Assembly: GCA_008508345.1 (NCBI GenBank) | Contig: QNGE01001012.1 | Coordinates: 39,685 to 103,684 of the forward strand | Direction: 5' to 3' | DNA from: Paragonimus westermani | Taxonomy: Eukaryota; Platyhelminthes; Trematoda; Plagiorchiida; Troglotrematidae | DNA length: 64,000 nucleotides | In this document: positions 1 to 13,879 of the stretch, piece after piece | How positions within the stretch are numbered: position 1 is the first letter of the stretch | Layout: each line of letters starts with the position of its first letter | Translations under genes and position numbers: made by a program | Notes under the pieces: generated by a model | Told to the model about the DNA's origin: nothing | Databases searched by the model: none | Seen by the model: only the letters and a program-made list of their open reading frames with translations

Positions 1-665
1 GCTTCTAAGACTCCTTCGGATTTGCTGGAACATTAAAGCAGCTAAATGTGACAGAAAAACGTCCATTCTTGCTTGACATCTCAACCTACTTCACCAATAT
101 GCTGCTCAATGAAAGAAATGCGTTTCGCGGACAGTGTACGGTTTGTTACCGTGTCATTCGCTCCCTTGTAACACGAATCCATTCATGAGCATCAACCGGA
201 GTGGCTAACGTGAGGATCGATAAGACCCTGTTTGTCTGCGGGAGCTGCACATTTGATCGAGTCAAACGACCTGATCACTTCGGCCGATTCATTCAAGCCA
301 ACCTATTGAATATGTGGGATACAATCAAGGTAGATCGAAGATCGTATACTGTCATTTGCAGAGACTATCGCAATTCGTTCACATTCATCACGACTGTGCG
401 CTCAGAAATGGCGAGTCAAAACATTGAACCTTCCATGGTCGTGTACACAAGCCAAGAATAGAATAACTGCGGGGATGTGACGCGTCTCCCGCTAACTTTG
501 CAGAACTTGCGCGATCAGTGTTATGTAACTAAGCCTCATTGAGTCAAACCAGACAGACAATATTGGCTGACATCTTTAGCCCCTGTAATATGTTATCTAC
601 CACCTCCATCGAACCCATATAAATGTGTTGTATTTAACCTGATGATGAAACATTGAAATGGGGCT
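1..665 (+). mobile_element. Penelope-like element, broken 3' part (RT fragment joined to GIY-YIG endonuclease end)
   Basis: Decayed Penelope-like retroelement running in from the left edge. In one frame, positions 9-113 read as the reverse transcriptase palm entry: LDISTYFTNMLLNE matches the family pattern LDVTSLFTNVPLxET. After an internal deletion, 141-170 reads CYRVIRSL, a decayed YxGRTxRSL of the GIY-YIG endonuclease. A 4-base insertion near 190 shifts the frame to IHEHQPEWL, then AHLIESN and RLCAQK (391-408), which is the usual C-terminal signature, then LNLPW. A stop-rich tail follows, with CTGATGATGAAAC at 639-651, resembling tails of other PLE copies here. The element cannot make protein. 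Element assignment is well supported; exact 3' end is a guess. Confidence 0.75.
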
Positions 666-671
666 TGTTCA

Positions 672-2825
672 CTAAGCGCTTTGGTTTGTTAACGGAACGC
701 ACTTTGAGAATATTTGAGTCTCTTCCAACCACAACAATCCAGTTCCATTTAAGAAGATATTTTTGTGTCTACGTACCCTATGCCGGTGTGCAACGGGATA
801 CGAGTGCGTTAGGTCGAGAATAAGGTAATGGCGCTTGTATATCTGCAAGGTTGCTTGTCTCTGTGGACAGTGAATGCAATTCTTGTGTGGTTTGCTGAAG
901 CCAGCCTTGGGAGGATTACAAGAGAACACATTTGCGCGTGCCTATTCTCTCCTCTCTGTTATACCGGGATTTCTCTCTGGCAATATCTACACCACCTATA
1001 CTGCAGACGACCTCCTCGCCTACCAGTACGAAACTGAAAGTTGAGCAGTGGAAAGATCTGAGGGGGCTTTCCTCGGTATAGATGTGAATAATGCCGAAAC
1101 TGTTATGTAAGAAGTATGCTTGGGCAAAATCTTATTGTTTCTCGCCGGCTACGTACACGAGGTGATAGTCGAGTGGGTAATAAAGTGGGTTCATGCATGC
1201 AAAATAGTAGATTTTTCCTGTCAAACAATACCAATTTCATTGTTAATTTCTAACCAGCATTACTAATGAAGTGGAGTAAGGAATTTTCTGGTGTTGATCT
1301 GGCCGCATTCTCCCATTGGGATCATGCACAATTGAGTTTGGGGGATCCCTAGTCCACCGGCGTCCATGAGGGTATGGAAGAAGGGACTTGTTGTTCCTAC
1401 AGTTAAAATACATCAAGTATCCTTCATGTTGAGATCGGCACTGGTAAGCTGGCTGGTATCCGCCATAGTGGTCAACCGGTATTCTTCAGCCACTAAACGT
1501 GAAAAAACTGCTTTGCTAATTTGATGGGCAATTCTGGTTCGGGCGAGTTCCCTTGAGGGCGGTTACGATGAATCGCTTGGAAATTACCTGATTCAGCGTT
1601 CAGCGTGATAGCCGCGATCAAGTGTATGTGTTCAGTTTGAAATCACCTAGATCCCCCAACTTCTGTTGTTGAACGAAGCCGTGCGCAACTGATTCAATGA
1701 AGACAGTAACTTAAAGCTACCGGAGAAGTCCTGATCACGGGATTATCGGTTTGGTAGAACACAACGATCCCGTTCATTCCCCTTTTGAAATGATCGGTCA
1801 AGTTGAACGCTATTCCCGAAAGGTTGTAGTTGAGTCTTTGGATTTGATCATTTGGTCATTCTTACTATGAGGTTATTGGTGTTGTAGCTAGCACGGTGGT
1901 CTTACAAGAAGAAGGATCAAAGTGCAAACTCCGTTCCGGACACTACGGATAATCCCTAAATAAGAGCAAAATTCAAATCCGATTTTTCCTTTTGAAGTGG
2001 GCTGGGCGAGAGGTTTATGTGAAACGGGGTCTGTAATCAAGTGCGGATGGCATTCAGTTTGAAATAATACATCATCTGCCTACACCAAGCCCCAAAGGGA
2101 TTCTCGGGGTTGCAAAAATGAAAGGACCGTCAAAGAATGACCTAGTAAACTGAGAGCCGCGCTAAGCAAGAAGAGACAGCTTCCCTTGGCATATTTCGGA
2201 CATGCTGCAAAGGATAGGTTTGCATAAGATTCCAGAGGAATAGACATTCCAAAGAAAACTCAAACAAACTCAAAGCAGAAACTAAAAAACACTCACAGTT
2301 CATCACACTCCTCGCAGTGGACATGACTGAACAATCATGTGAACACAGCCACATTTATTTCTGAATATTTTCTGTATCACCCAGTCGCTTCTAGAGGAGA
2401 CACAGTAACTTTTTTGTTAACCGCAGTCGATGACCCCACGAATAAAACCTCCCACTATACTACTAATTGTGGCTGAGAGTTTGCGTATGCTAATCTAGCC
2501 ATGCATAATATGAGGTGAATGACATAATGGTCAACAAGCTTGCCTGCTGACAGCGTAATCGGAATCCATCTATCGGAAGTGGCACTACCACGCCAATGAC
2601 CACCCTTGAATGTTGGGCAGATAAAGTTGACTTTTGGGGAAGGTTACTGAGTTGGTTTTCAGAATTTTTGTATGATGTTCTGTAGCGGTAACAAGGCAGA
2701 AAGAAAAGCGGACGATAATTTTTTAGGTAGGCTGGAGCTAGACGGTCTGAGTCAAATGCAGAAATTTCCAAGCAGGTTTTCGTCGTAAACAACTCAGAAG
2801 AGATAATGAAAGACGCTAGAGCCAT
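672..2825 (-). mobile_element. R2-like non-LTR retrotransposon remnant (RT to zinc knuckle/endonuclease start)
   Basis: Minus-strand pieces in the order expected for a non-LTR element with a C-terminal restriction-like endonuclease (R2 group and relatives). At 2709-2720 NYRP opens the RT fingers, followed by LSAQHSR and DGFRL near 2520-2600. The palm motif ADDVLF lies at about 2062-2079, preceded by an in-frame stop. At 1341-1358 GGLGIP follows FFHTLMDA, the thumb signature of R2-type proteins. At 672-929 there is RANVF, C-X2-C (NCIHC), ATL, then HSYPVAHRHRVRRH and EE, resembling the C-terminal zinc knuckle and the start of the endonuclease; the knuckle's later His and Cys are not clearly kept. 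The RT core between 2150 and 2490 is not recognisable, and no catalytic PD...D motif survives before the junction with the PLE tail at about 665. It is a dead copy with many stops and frameshifts. Confidence 0.65.
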
Positions 2826-5800
2826 ACCATTTGAGGGAAGGCATTGAATATGATGTGTCGTTGACGTGTTCGCCTTTCTGGGGAGTGTCTCAATAATTCA
2901 TAAAACAGTTGAATTTGAGGTTGCTCTCGAGATATGAATTGTGCCATCGTCTATCAAGGACGACTTGACCCCGTCTTTACGGCTGCTCTTGTAAGGGCCT
3001 TATATGTGCCAACGTCGTATTTGGCGTAGCTGTCTGGTATTGTGAAGTGCTTGTCCGCGTAGTTGTTGCCTTATATTTAACAATCCAGTGGTGGATAGTC
3101 ACAGTAGCTGTTTCTTAATGGTGCTGATGCCACTTAGAACTATGGGCTCCGTAGTACTAACCAGCCTTATTGGCGGATCAATTTGTGGGCAGCCACTCAT
3201 TTTCGTCTTGACTTTAGTGACCAATATATTTTCGCTGTGTCAAATTTGTTTAGGTTGCATGAGACTAGTGGTGGGTGGCTGCTATCAGTTCGGTGAGTCT
3301 CGTCCGTGAGTGGCGATGGAATTGCTATTAGGCATTAAGTCATTTACCCAACATTTGCCCGAATTGTGATAAGATAAGATTTCTGGAGGGTCAGTCTATC
3401 GTGTAGGTTGCGAAGGGTGATAAACCACCGCACACGACCAGTTGGAGATATAGTGTGGCTATGATAGCCGCCGGTGGGCCGGTCGTTGACATGTCACATT
3501 CGCGGTGCGATCAAAATGATGGAACTTGTGGATAGAGGATGTCTACCAACAATTGAGCGGTTCAGTATGGGTGACCTGCATGGTGCCGTCTTGATTTGCG
3601 GACTGTGCTTTGGAGGAATGGTGGTAAGGTGTGACAATGTGGGAACTGAGACCAGTTGTTATGAGGTCTCTCCGAGAATGCAACCATTATCCGACAGTGG
3701 CTATCTTCAATGCAGTCTAGTCACACATATGCGTAGTTAGTGTCAGTCACTGTCACACGAGGTAATCTTTGGTAGGCACGATATGTTGCCAAAATAGTGG
3801 ACAATCCCATACGTGGGCGAGAAGAGTGTTCAAGGGAGGATGGTCCGTTGGTAAAATGGGTGAATTTAGGAATGTCTCAGGTTGCAACCTCGATTTTTTT
3901 AATGTGATAGAAATGTATACTTTATGTATTAATTACAGGTAGGTTTCATGACATGGTTTGATGGTTATTTATTGGTCTTCACGCCATCAATTGACACCGA
4001 TGTGGATAACGGAAATTTTGAATCTCTACGCCGTGCCCTCTGACGATAGAGGACGTCCACTAAGTTAAAAAGTGAGACAGCGTCTAGCTTCGAACCAGGA
4101 TGTCTTGGGGTTGGAAGCTGATCGAGTTTCCTCAAGCTGTACTTTGAGGAATATGCATGTCTCCTGGATAATAGTAACCTCCTTCGAGTCGTAAAGTGGT
4201 GGCGGTTTGTGGTGCAAGTGAAATCGAGGACTCTACTTTGAGACAATAAGCGAGCTTTTTGGTTTCGCTGGCCAGATGCAAAATGATTTTTTTTTCACTT
4301 GATTTTTACACCATACACTAGAAAGGACACAAAGAAGTGAACTGCCGGTTTTACTTGCGCAGGAGGTTTCTTGAAAGTAGGTCAGGACCATTCTCGCGCC
4401 AATATTTAGAGTCAAGAGCTGCTATACACAATATTCAGACAGAAACTTTAGGGCTACGAGCGGGGTCTGCTCCACGGTTTGTTCACAGGTTTCATGTCGC
4501 AGCAATGTCGGAGATAAGTGGAACCGCGTTGGCATGTGTTACGTGTTTTGCAACTTTAGTTCTAGTAAAAAAGGGGTTTCGGAATGTGCTAGTTTAGCGG
4601 AGAGTTCGATGACGGTCAGCCATCAGTACCCTCCTTATACGATCAATTTCAAAAGTGACATTCAGATTATATGGTACTTCCTATTCGGATTTAACATCGC
4701 TAGGGATTGTGAACAAATGCCAACCTAGAGTGAAGAAAAGGTTACCCGAATTTCTTCTACTAAACATGAAAGATGCATCTGTTTTACCTGCAGGCAAACC
4801 TGCTACAGGTTCCGCTGCATAATTGGTAGAACAGCACTTTTTTCGAAAATTTGCCATTTCGACTAATAGCAAATGAGTAAGGATCCGGAATTACGTTATC
4901 GATCCACTGTTTCATTAAAATTAGTTTTAAAATCTCCAGGTGGGGTGTGTGCTGTCCTCATCGTTTTAACTTAGAGAATTAGGCACAACATTTTTCTGTC
5001 GGCTATCCTGCGGGCTACTTAAAAAGACTGTAGAATTGTTCAAAGTACACGGGGATATTGAGCGAAATTAGACTGACTGGAAAGATCTCGCGACTAGGTA
5101 TAATTTTCAAACCAACAAAAGAACTCATGTTATTCCTTTCTGCAAAAAAGTAAATGGACTGACAGTGGTCGGTGAAAGTTTCAGCTTAAAAAGATTGCAA
5201 AAATATATTCTTTCCACCATACTCGAGTGCGGTGTGAATGCCTACACATTCACCCGCTTGAGCCCTCTAAATGAGGTTTACCACTCACCAACATTTTACC
5301 AACTGGAATAGGACGGGTGGCTGATACCGATTGGCTAGCTCCCATCATCGCAAGAAGCCATTCACGTCACAATGTTCGTCTTCAATTATGAACAACCGTG
5401 TATTCACAGTTTGGTTAAAAGATTTCAGGCTGCATATTTACATATCCCCTTAAAGTTCTGTCACGGTCTGTCAAACATAGTGCACAAAATTCCAACCGCA
5501 CACGGCTTGTGCTAACTACGGAAGCTCCATCATCAATGCGTTAAGGCGCACCAAAATCACAAAGAAACGACAGGCGCTTCGCAGTCCAAGGTAGACGATC
5601 AAGGTAGACAAAGAACCAGGTCGGGCGATTTCAAGGGAATCATACTGCAATGACTTTGCAGTCAACCAAGGTATATGCGCAAAATAGATTAACTAATAGT
5701 AAACAACAAATATATGCTCGTGTACATGATCTGTTAAACAAGGACTCGTTTAGCCCATCTTACTCATCAATCCAGCTAAATGGCCGTGGATTTGCGTCAT

Positions 5801-8800
5801 GTCGCTTGTCTGTATGGAACCTCGTACGGAACGGCCGCATCTGGACAACAGTTTGATTAATTAAACAATATCCGATTAATTGCGAAAGTGCGCTACTGGA
5901 GAGCCAACATTTCAATGAAGCTGGTTGCATGTTAGAGAAAACATCAGCACTTAAGTTTCAATAGGATTAAGTATTGATTAGACGGTGTGCCTTTGGAACA
6001 ATTACGCGGGGTGATGATTGGAAATCAGGGAGGTTGAACAACGTGTACGCTGTAGAGCGTTACATATCGGTGCAATTTCGAAAAAGGCAGCTCAATCAAT
6101 ATGGGACGACCGTTTAGCGCAAAGGAAAGTTCGAAAGTGCGGTCATTTTACCATGGTGTTAGTTTAAGTTGACTACTAAAGAAATAATCGTTTTGAAGAG
6201 GTATTCTTCGACCCAAGTTATAACTTCCGTAACTACTGCAAGGAAGTTTGATTGCATACATTGTTAAACAGATGAAGTAGAAGTTTCCTAGAATCGCCTT
6301 TGAAGTTTGGTTCCTGAATTCAACTGAAGTATTGTTATAAGTGAACTCCGATGGTACTTGCTTTAAACCAGAAGATGCCAGCAATTTTTTTTACACCTAT
6401 GGCACTTTTGGCTTAATTGTAAGCAGCGACCTTGTTGCTATTGCAAAATAAAATGAAAAAAGCTCAATCTTTTCGACGAAAATCTATCGGACATGTCGGA
6501 AGTCTCGTGGTTATCTGGATCAGTTTTGATGTCGAAGTTACCCATCACTTGACGTCCTCCTGGAGTATCCTGAAGCACTTATCTGTTGTGACACGCACGG
6601 TGTGGTTCTCGTATTTGAATGAGGAGCTTCTTGCTTAGTAAGAGTGACTGATTGTGTCTTCAGGCAACGTAGGAAGTTACTCAGCTACCTGGATGTTAAG
6701 TTGAGAGCTCATATAGGTTAAGTGCTGAACACTTCATTTACTGAAGTGCAGTATTCAGTTAGCTCCCAAACGTGTCGTTCACAGTTCCCCCGCTTGTTTC
6801 AGTCAGACATCACCTGAACAACTTTCGAGTCTTTCACTATTTTTATTTTCAGTGACTCGATGATATACCGTGGTTATACTGCGAAAACTGGGTAAGCGGT
6901 TAACTGATGCTGGTTAACTGCCTAACTGGAACTGAATATAGAACACACTGGTAACCCAACTCTCTACTGAAAATAACGTTTATAATGAATTTAATTAAAA
7001 GACCCTTGGCTATGGCTTGCTGTCAGTTACTTCCACTATGAGGGCATAGGTTTTTCTGACTTGTCTAGGAGACCACGCCGGGAACCCAGAACTCCCGCAG
7101 TTGGAGTCGGCTACGCAACCATGTCACCCAATCAGGTGGATTCTCAGAAACAATCCAGGAAATTTTATTTTCGTCCTGCGTTTCTAATCCTTCCAAAGCC
7201 GAATTTTTAATAGCCAACTTTCGTTTGATTCAACAAAACTGATCTATAGCTTATCAGAAGGCGAAAGATATTTTTGTATCAACCTTTGTATGCAACATCT
7301 CCCTCGAACATATCCGCCCCTTTGTAATGAGGGTTTTTTACAAATATGTAAAAGTTTTGCGAGTTAAATATTTGCTTATTGATTCTTTTAATCGGCCCTA
7401 AGAATAAACGACGCAATTGTCCAAGAAAGACTTTGTAATCTTTGTTTGAGTCTCCACCGATCTCGGTTGCCAACCCCACTTAGAACTGCATCACTGTCCC
7501 CAGCTGAAGCTTCAAATGGTCTGTTGGTAGTGACAAAATTCAGGGCGACCCATGTTAAATTTATGTTAATGCTGGTAGAGTACTTAGGTTGTCATAAATT
7601 CTGACGGGTAGCAAACAAATTCGCACCCTTCATACAGTTCAAAAGCTAACACGATAGTCAATTCGGGTACCGTTTCATCGAGCATCGGAAACTAGGGTTT
7701 TATGTCAAGGGTATAGTTGTGGGTTGAGGCAGTTGGCACAACCCGGATAGCTGATCGAGTGCAATGGAAACTTAAACCTGATACAGGTTAGATTTTCGTC
7801 GAGTACTCGGAGTGAATTTCTGATTTTATTTAATTGCCCATCAAAAGGAAGCAGGTGAACCGTTGGAAGAAATATGCGCTGGACAAGTAGACAGTGGATT
7901 GAAATTTGAGTCACTATGTTGCTGTTTTGGTGCGGATGAACTGCTTGTGAACAGATTACCCAAATTTCTGTTAAATTTCTTCGATATGAAGACTACTGTA
8001 AAATTCAGTTTATATTCACATGACTGTTGATTAAATCCTAATTACCAGTTTACCTCAGCGCCAAATTCTACGGAGAGTCAATTGCTTTCCCAGTGCGAAC
8101 TCAGCTCCCAACGAGTACACCCAGATGAATAGATAAATGCTCAATCGCCAAGATTGCCATCACCGCGTAAGCAGACTGGCACTATCAGACAAGCAGAAAA
8201 GCCCGAGAAAAATGCCTCCCAAGTAAAAACCAGATTTGTAGAACGTTGTCACTATCTGCCCAAATCGTTGACCCCATTCATAAGGTTTTCTGTTACGACA
8301 ACGTAACTTGGATGTCGATCCATCTGTCCAGATACTAGCACCATACAGTACATGCCTCATTCAGCGCCCCTTTGTCTAGTTCACCTTTACTTTGCTATTT
8401 TACTCTGTGAAAATTTTACACCTACAGAACATCTGACTAGAATCCCCGTGCTGCGTAAATACAGTCTCACTTTGCTGAGCGATTGCTTACTTCATCCCAG
8501 CTTTGGCCGCTTCACGCATTTCGCACATCAAACGTCTGAAGAGAATAAGTGCTCTATGCCATTATCGCCTCAAGGAAGAAGTATAGTAATATTCGGCTTC
8601 CAAATTACCGTGGCTCTTAATAACGTGGAATGCATGGTTCTCAAAGATTGTGGCTGAGTCTATGACAAGTTATTTTATGTACACTTAGTTTTTCTGTCAG
8701 ATTAATCTGACTGTACGTTGCAGACAATCCTGACCACTGAGAATTTACATTCATCAACCATGTTCCTCGTTTGATACGCGGGTCTTGGATGACAGTTCGG

Positions 8801-11800
8801 CAGAACCTGTATAGTTCGTACGTCCATATGCTGTCTTCAGTGTTGACTAACCAATTAAGCATTAAAGTGAATTCAGGCACATTCGCCTGCGTTCAGAATA
8901 ATCTAACAAATCTGCTGAAATAAAAAGGAAATAGAATCATGCGAATAAATTTTCGTGTAGCTTGGCTGCAGATATACTCACATTTCCCTGAACTTCACCC
9001 AAGATCAGCCTGACAAGTTTGTAACGTTGTTTACTCAGTCCATTGAGGAAAGCCGAATAGTTGTCGCTTTGGGTAAACGTATGTTAAAAAACGGAGGCGT
9101 TAGCCGGAATATCCCGGCGCAGACCATGTCATTGCGCAATGATTAAACTCATAGGGAATTCGGCGGGTTAAATGCATTGTGAGATAAGCATTTTGAAACA
9201 GCTTTAAAGTTCTGAATAAGTAGTTACGTTTCCTTGTAAAGTTATGCTTCTGATTTGCATGCTCCTCTGGACCAACCGAGCCAGTTACACGACTGAGTCG
9301 TTACAGTAGACTAGAAGTAAGACATTCTGCGAACCTATACTTGGTGGTTTGTGGATAAGGCGGACGGTGACAGGGGATAATACTACACCTGAGTAACTGG
9401 TAATCACAGTGATGGCGAACGAATGATAAACAGAACGGATAAACTGGACTGGGTCGATCAGGTACGACTGCGAAGTTTTCAATTGCCTGAAATAGGATAC
9501 GGTAACAATGACATTGGTGATATGTCGTGTTATGGTCCGTCAAAAACCCATCGGACCATTGATGTATAATCGACCCAAGGCTGACAGTTGTGCGTCAGGG
9601 GAGTCAGTCATTGATTCTAGTTGTGACCTACTTGTACTTTGTAACTTCGATGGCCTGTTTGAATAGGCTTGTCTGTGTTGTTCTAATTCACCAACTGCCT
9701 GTTTCTACATCCTCCGTGTCACTCGAACTGCCCATGCTCAAGGCGTTACTAATGACTGCATAATCTCTGAACATGACTTCATACGCAAACAGACCCTTCC
9801 GTTGGTCTTTTAGTAGCATTAACGTTCACGCAGCCTGGTTGTAGACTCTTGTTCCTTGAGTCAAACCTGAGTTGTTAATCGGTTTTCGCCGTCAACTCTT
9901 TGTGAGTAACTGATAGTTCTGTGAAAGTGTAACGGATTCTCAACCTGTGAGGTTGTGATTGTTGACCAAGCCGGAGATGCGACTATTCCAACATTCGGCG
10001 AAATATGTGGACGCCGATCCATACGACTTGTAGGAAATGCAATTTGCTGTTCCCGGTGATGACTGCGAACATTCCGCGAAGAGCCTCGCAAGTTTATTTG
10101 ACAGTGGGTCAGTCGCATCTGACATTAACTTGGCTAATGGTGGCCCCGTGAATTATTATCGACCTCGAGGACTCACATTCTTTGGATCAAGACAGGTTTG
10201 TTCCAAGATTTGCAATCTCAGCATGCAGTGTGCCTCCAAATTATGCCGATGGCGACATAGAGCGGCCACCTTTTAGAAGCACAAATTATCAGTGGCTTTT
10301 TTCCGCATGTTGCATAGCTTTCATCTTAGGCAATACCTTTGGCCAAAAACCTCTACCTGACGGCTGAGTCAGTATGAGATTAACCTCCGGAGAACAGAGC
10401 CTCCCTAAATTGTTACTAACTGATGTATAACCAGTGTTTTATCCTCGTAGATTTTCCTAATAAGTCACATGTTCCCATGGAGTAGGTCTGGGTTTACCTC
10501 GGTATTAAAATTGCCGGCTTCCGAGCTAGACACCGACATAAAACTCCTAGATCACACAAAACAGTTGTCCTTGTGGGGCAAACAAGAAACAAGACCAGGT
10601 GGATTATCATTTCATACTTTTGGGCCACTAAAATTCACAGCTCAACGGGAGAACTTTCCATGATTCATTACCTCGCAATAACCTATCAATGCTGAACATT
10701 AGCCTGTGCACAATATTGTCATTGGGACTTCTCCAGCAACCGATAAACCGCGTTCCTTAGGAAAGAGAAAGTAGCAGGTAGCTGAAAAAATTCTAACATA
10801 TAGCCCAACTTGATACTATCAGATTATCTGGTAATACTTGAATAACTCACTTTCATATGCTATACACAGCTTCAAATAAGTGCACACATTTTGGTCGTTT
10901 CTGTGCTCTCAATAACTTGACCAATTCTCCTACCAAGGAGCTTTTCCTCGTAGTACAGAGTAGATGTCCGTTTCAAAGTATCAACTAAACCTGCGTCTAT
11001 TACTTGTTTCATAGCAGGTTAGAGAAAGTTCCCGAACTTCTCTTTTATGTATTAATTTTAATCGTTGTTCCTATTTATCCAGGCAATCTTAATTCTACTC
11101 TCTGACTGCAAGAAATCTGAACTGGTTGAACTGTAAGTTTATATGGTTGTCTTATGTTTTGGGCGTTCCCTTGAGTTTGATTGCTTATTGTGTATACGGC
11201 TCAGAAACAACCTCTATGCGTAGAGTTCTTGTTTGGAGAAGCAACTGCTTCTCAAAACCCGGCACTTGGCATTTCTCACAATCTACACAGACATCTACCA
11301 AGCCAGTGGTTTCGATGATACTGTAGCTGACCGGTTCGTATATCGTCAACTACATGTATCCACCGTCTTTCACTAAACCGCCGGTGCAGCTTCGTGAAAA
11401 CTCACCTTCTCCAGGCTGCCAAAATTATTTCCTTCACCATCTCCAAAATATCCGGTTGCTTATGATATGTTCGTCAGTGCACTTGAGCACGTTCACCTAC
11501 TGTCTGTCTGTCAGAAACTCATTTTCACCTGCCTACACGACTTAACGTTCATTCCACTTTGCAACTGGGCTCTGCGCAAATTGTGTGGTCAGATCAGGAA
11601 AGAGACCTCAAGCTATAGAAAGAAACACGTTCAACCGTCGACAACGAAAAGGTAATCTCCATTTAATGCCTTCTGGTGGTTTTACTGCCCAACAGTTTCG
11701 TTGACTCAACGTTCTTTTAGAGGTCATTGTTCTGATTTCCCATTCTTGGGACATTCTTTGTGAAGTGAACTGAACTGCTGGTTTACTCACTTAGTGGAGG

Positions 11801-13879
11801 ACTTTTTGGTCGTTATTTCTGTACAAACACTCGCTATACAAACTGTTAGATACTGGGTTACTTAATGCTGAGTACCAACAGAAATCATGACCAACTGACA
11901 CACGCAGTTGCAACCATCACTCTTTCGCGACATCACTCATTTTCTAAGATGTCGTTAAGTATGGGTTAATGACGACTATTTTGTTACCGATGAACTATCA
12001 GTAGGATTCCGCAGTCACCTGAGGGTCTCATTTAGAGCGCCGGTGGGTCCTAGTTGGACGGAATGATTGCTACTCATTCATCATCGAATCCCTTTAACAA
12101 TCAACGAAGATGGACTCGAGTTCTATTGGTTTGGCAACCACTCACTAACCTCAGAAGATCAGTCTGGCTAGGCACATCGGTTGAAGGTAAACTTGGGCAA
12201 GCATAACCTAAACTCAGCTCAAAGCCCCATTTAGTCACGCTCATATGTGAGAATTTAAAGGTCATTATCAAAGTTTCTTAAAGAATGGCAATAATTGATG
12301 GGAGTTCCAACCATAAAAGATTTTAGCGCTTAAAAGCAGAAGAGTATTTTGCTATGTACCTTGCTGGCACACATGATATCTACGTAGAAGAGTCCGGGGT
12401 TTACTGAATGTGACGACCCAGATTTATCGAAATGTCGTCAATATATCCGACATACGTGTGTGAGTGTGCATATCAGTCCGACTTCAACTACTGAGTCTTT
12501 TTAGATTCCGACTACGAAATAAACTAAGCATGTTAAATTGCCCCAACTTTCTGCCTTTCTTGGCTAACACATCGGATCGAAAATTCCCTTACAAAGGAAG
12601 TCTAGCAGGGTTGCTGATCATCCATTTTATACTATCACCTTTTAATTCACTATATTGATTTTGTGTCACGCGGTGCAACTGCCAACCACTGACTCACTCG
12701 TTCGAAACTCCAAACGGTACGCATCGTTTTCATCGTCATTTTTGCACGAACGTCAATTGTATCATACCAATCATGTTTCCTGCTCTCACGTGGGTTTCGG
12801 ACTCGTCAGCACAGCCCGTGAATAGGCGTTCACACGTTTGCTGTCGTGCAATATCAACGACCGTCGTAAGGTGAAAATAATAAGGTAATAAAGATAAGAA
12901 TGAGAAATAGCACAGCGGCTTTAAAGATGTTTTGTAGGCCTGTCGCACTATAGTAAATCTTCGGTCACTAAAGCCAGTGGAACAGTGGGTTTGAATTTGT
13001 GAAACTAGGACGTAGATTACACTAGTTTAAATAAATACTGATAAATAAGTAAATAATAACCTGGTTAAATAGCTGACGCCGAATTGTGGCTTTCTATAAC
13101 TCACGTAGGTTTCATTATTAAGTAAAGTGGATATTTAAAAGATACAGTCGGTTCTATTGGTGAGACATTCCTCTGGATGATGCACACTGCTTAGGCAAAA
13201 TGTATAGAAATCAAAGAAATAACTTCGCCTGGAAAGATGCACTGACTGATAGACGGCGGAGACAGGACAATGCTGTTATTTGGCATATGCATACACATCA
13301 TTTTTTTCCCAGCCACACATCATTTTATGGGGCCGGGATAATTATAAATCATAATTGTCGAACTCTCGCGTGACAGGTTGGTTTCCTATTTACACGGGTC
13401 ATTGGTTGCGCACGTTGTGCAAGGACAAGTTGTTTGCTGGACAGTCTGAAAGTGTTTTGACGTCTTCCTGGGTGGATTTTTGTTACGTACAGTCTGGGTC
13501 TAATGTAAAAGATGACCGTGTGCGATTGTAGTACATTCTGGAAAACAGGGATGACACCATTTTATGGAACTGGGAGAACCAATGAACTCCAAGAACCAGA
13601 AGGAAGCTGTCTTGAATTTAGTACTTGAGTTTTACAAATTCTCTTATTAACATAGCCGTAAGGATTTACAGTGGACTTCTACGTATTGATCCTTGTATTA
13701 ATAAAACACACCAAGTTTCTATAAAGGAATTCAAAGAACTGATCAGAAGATTTGGCTATATATGACTGTTCAACTTAATTATCCGGAAACAAATTGAGTA
13801 AACTTTGGGAAAAGAACCGAAATAATCGTGTATAAATAACACAACAAGGGCTCGTAGAATATTATAATAAACGTGCTGT
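2826..13879. other. Long stretch without recognisable gene
   Basis: I see no supported coding region on either strand. Open frames are all below about 110 codons, as expected by chance at this base composition, and none shows a domain I recognise. Small structures seen: a hairpin at 6725-6758 (CTGAA and CACTTCA arms closing on TGAAGTG and TTCAG, with a 5-nt bulge), and a hammerhead-like core on the minus strand at 12794-12809 that lacks a proper stem II. A weak YGSET string near 11190 resembles the C-terminus of some non-LTR reverse transcriptases but is too short to call. Confidence 0.5.

Noticed and set aside
11126..11326. VYGSET string resembling the C-terminus of non-LTR reverse transcriptases
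   Set aside because: Five or six residues only, with no other block on either side.
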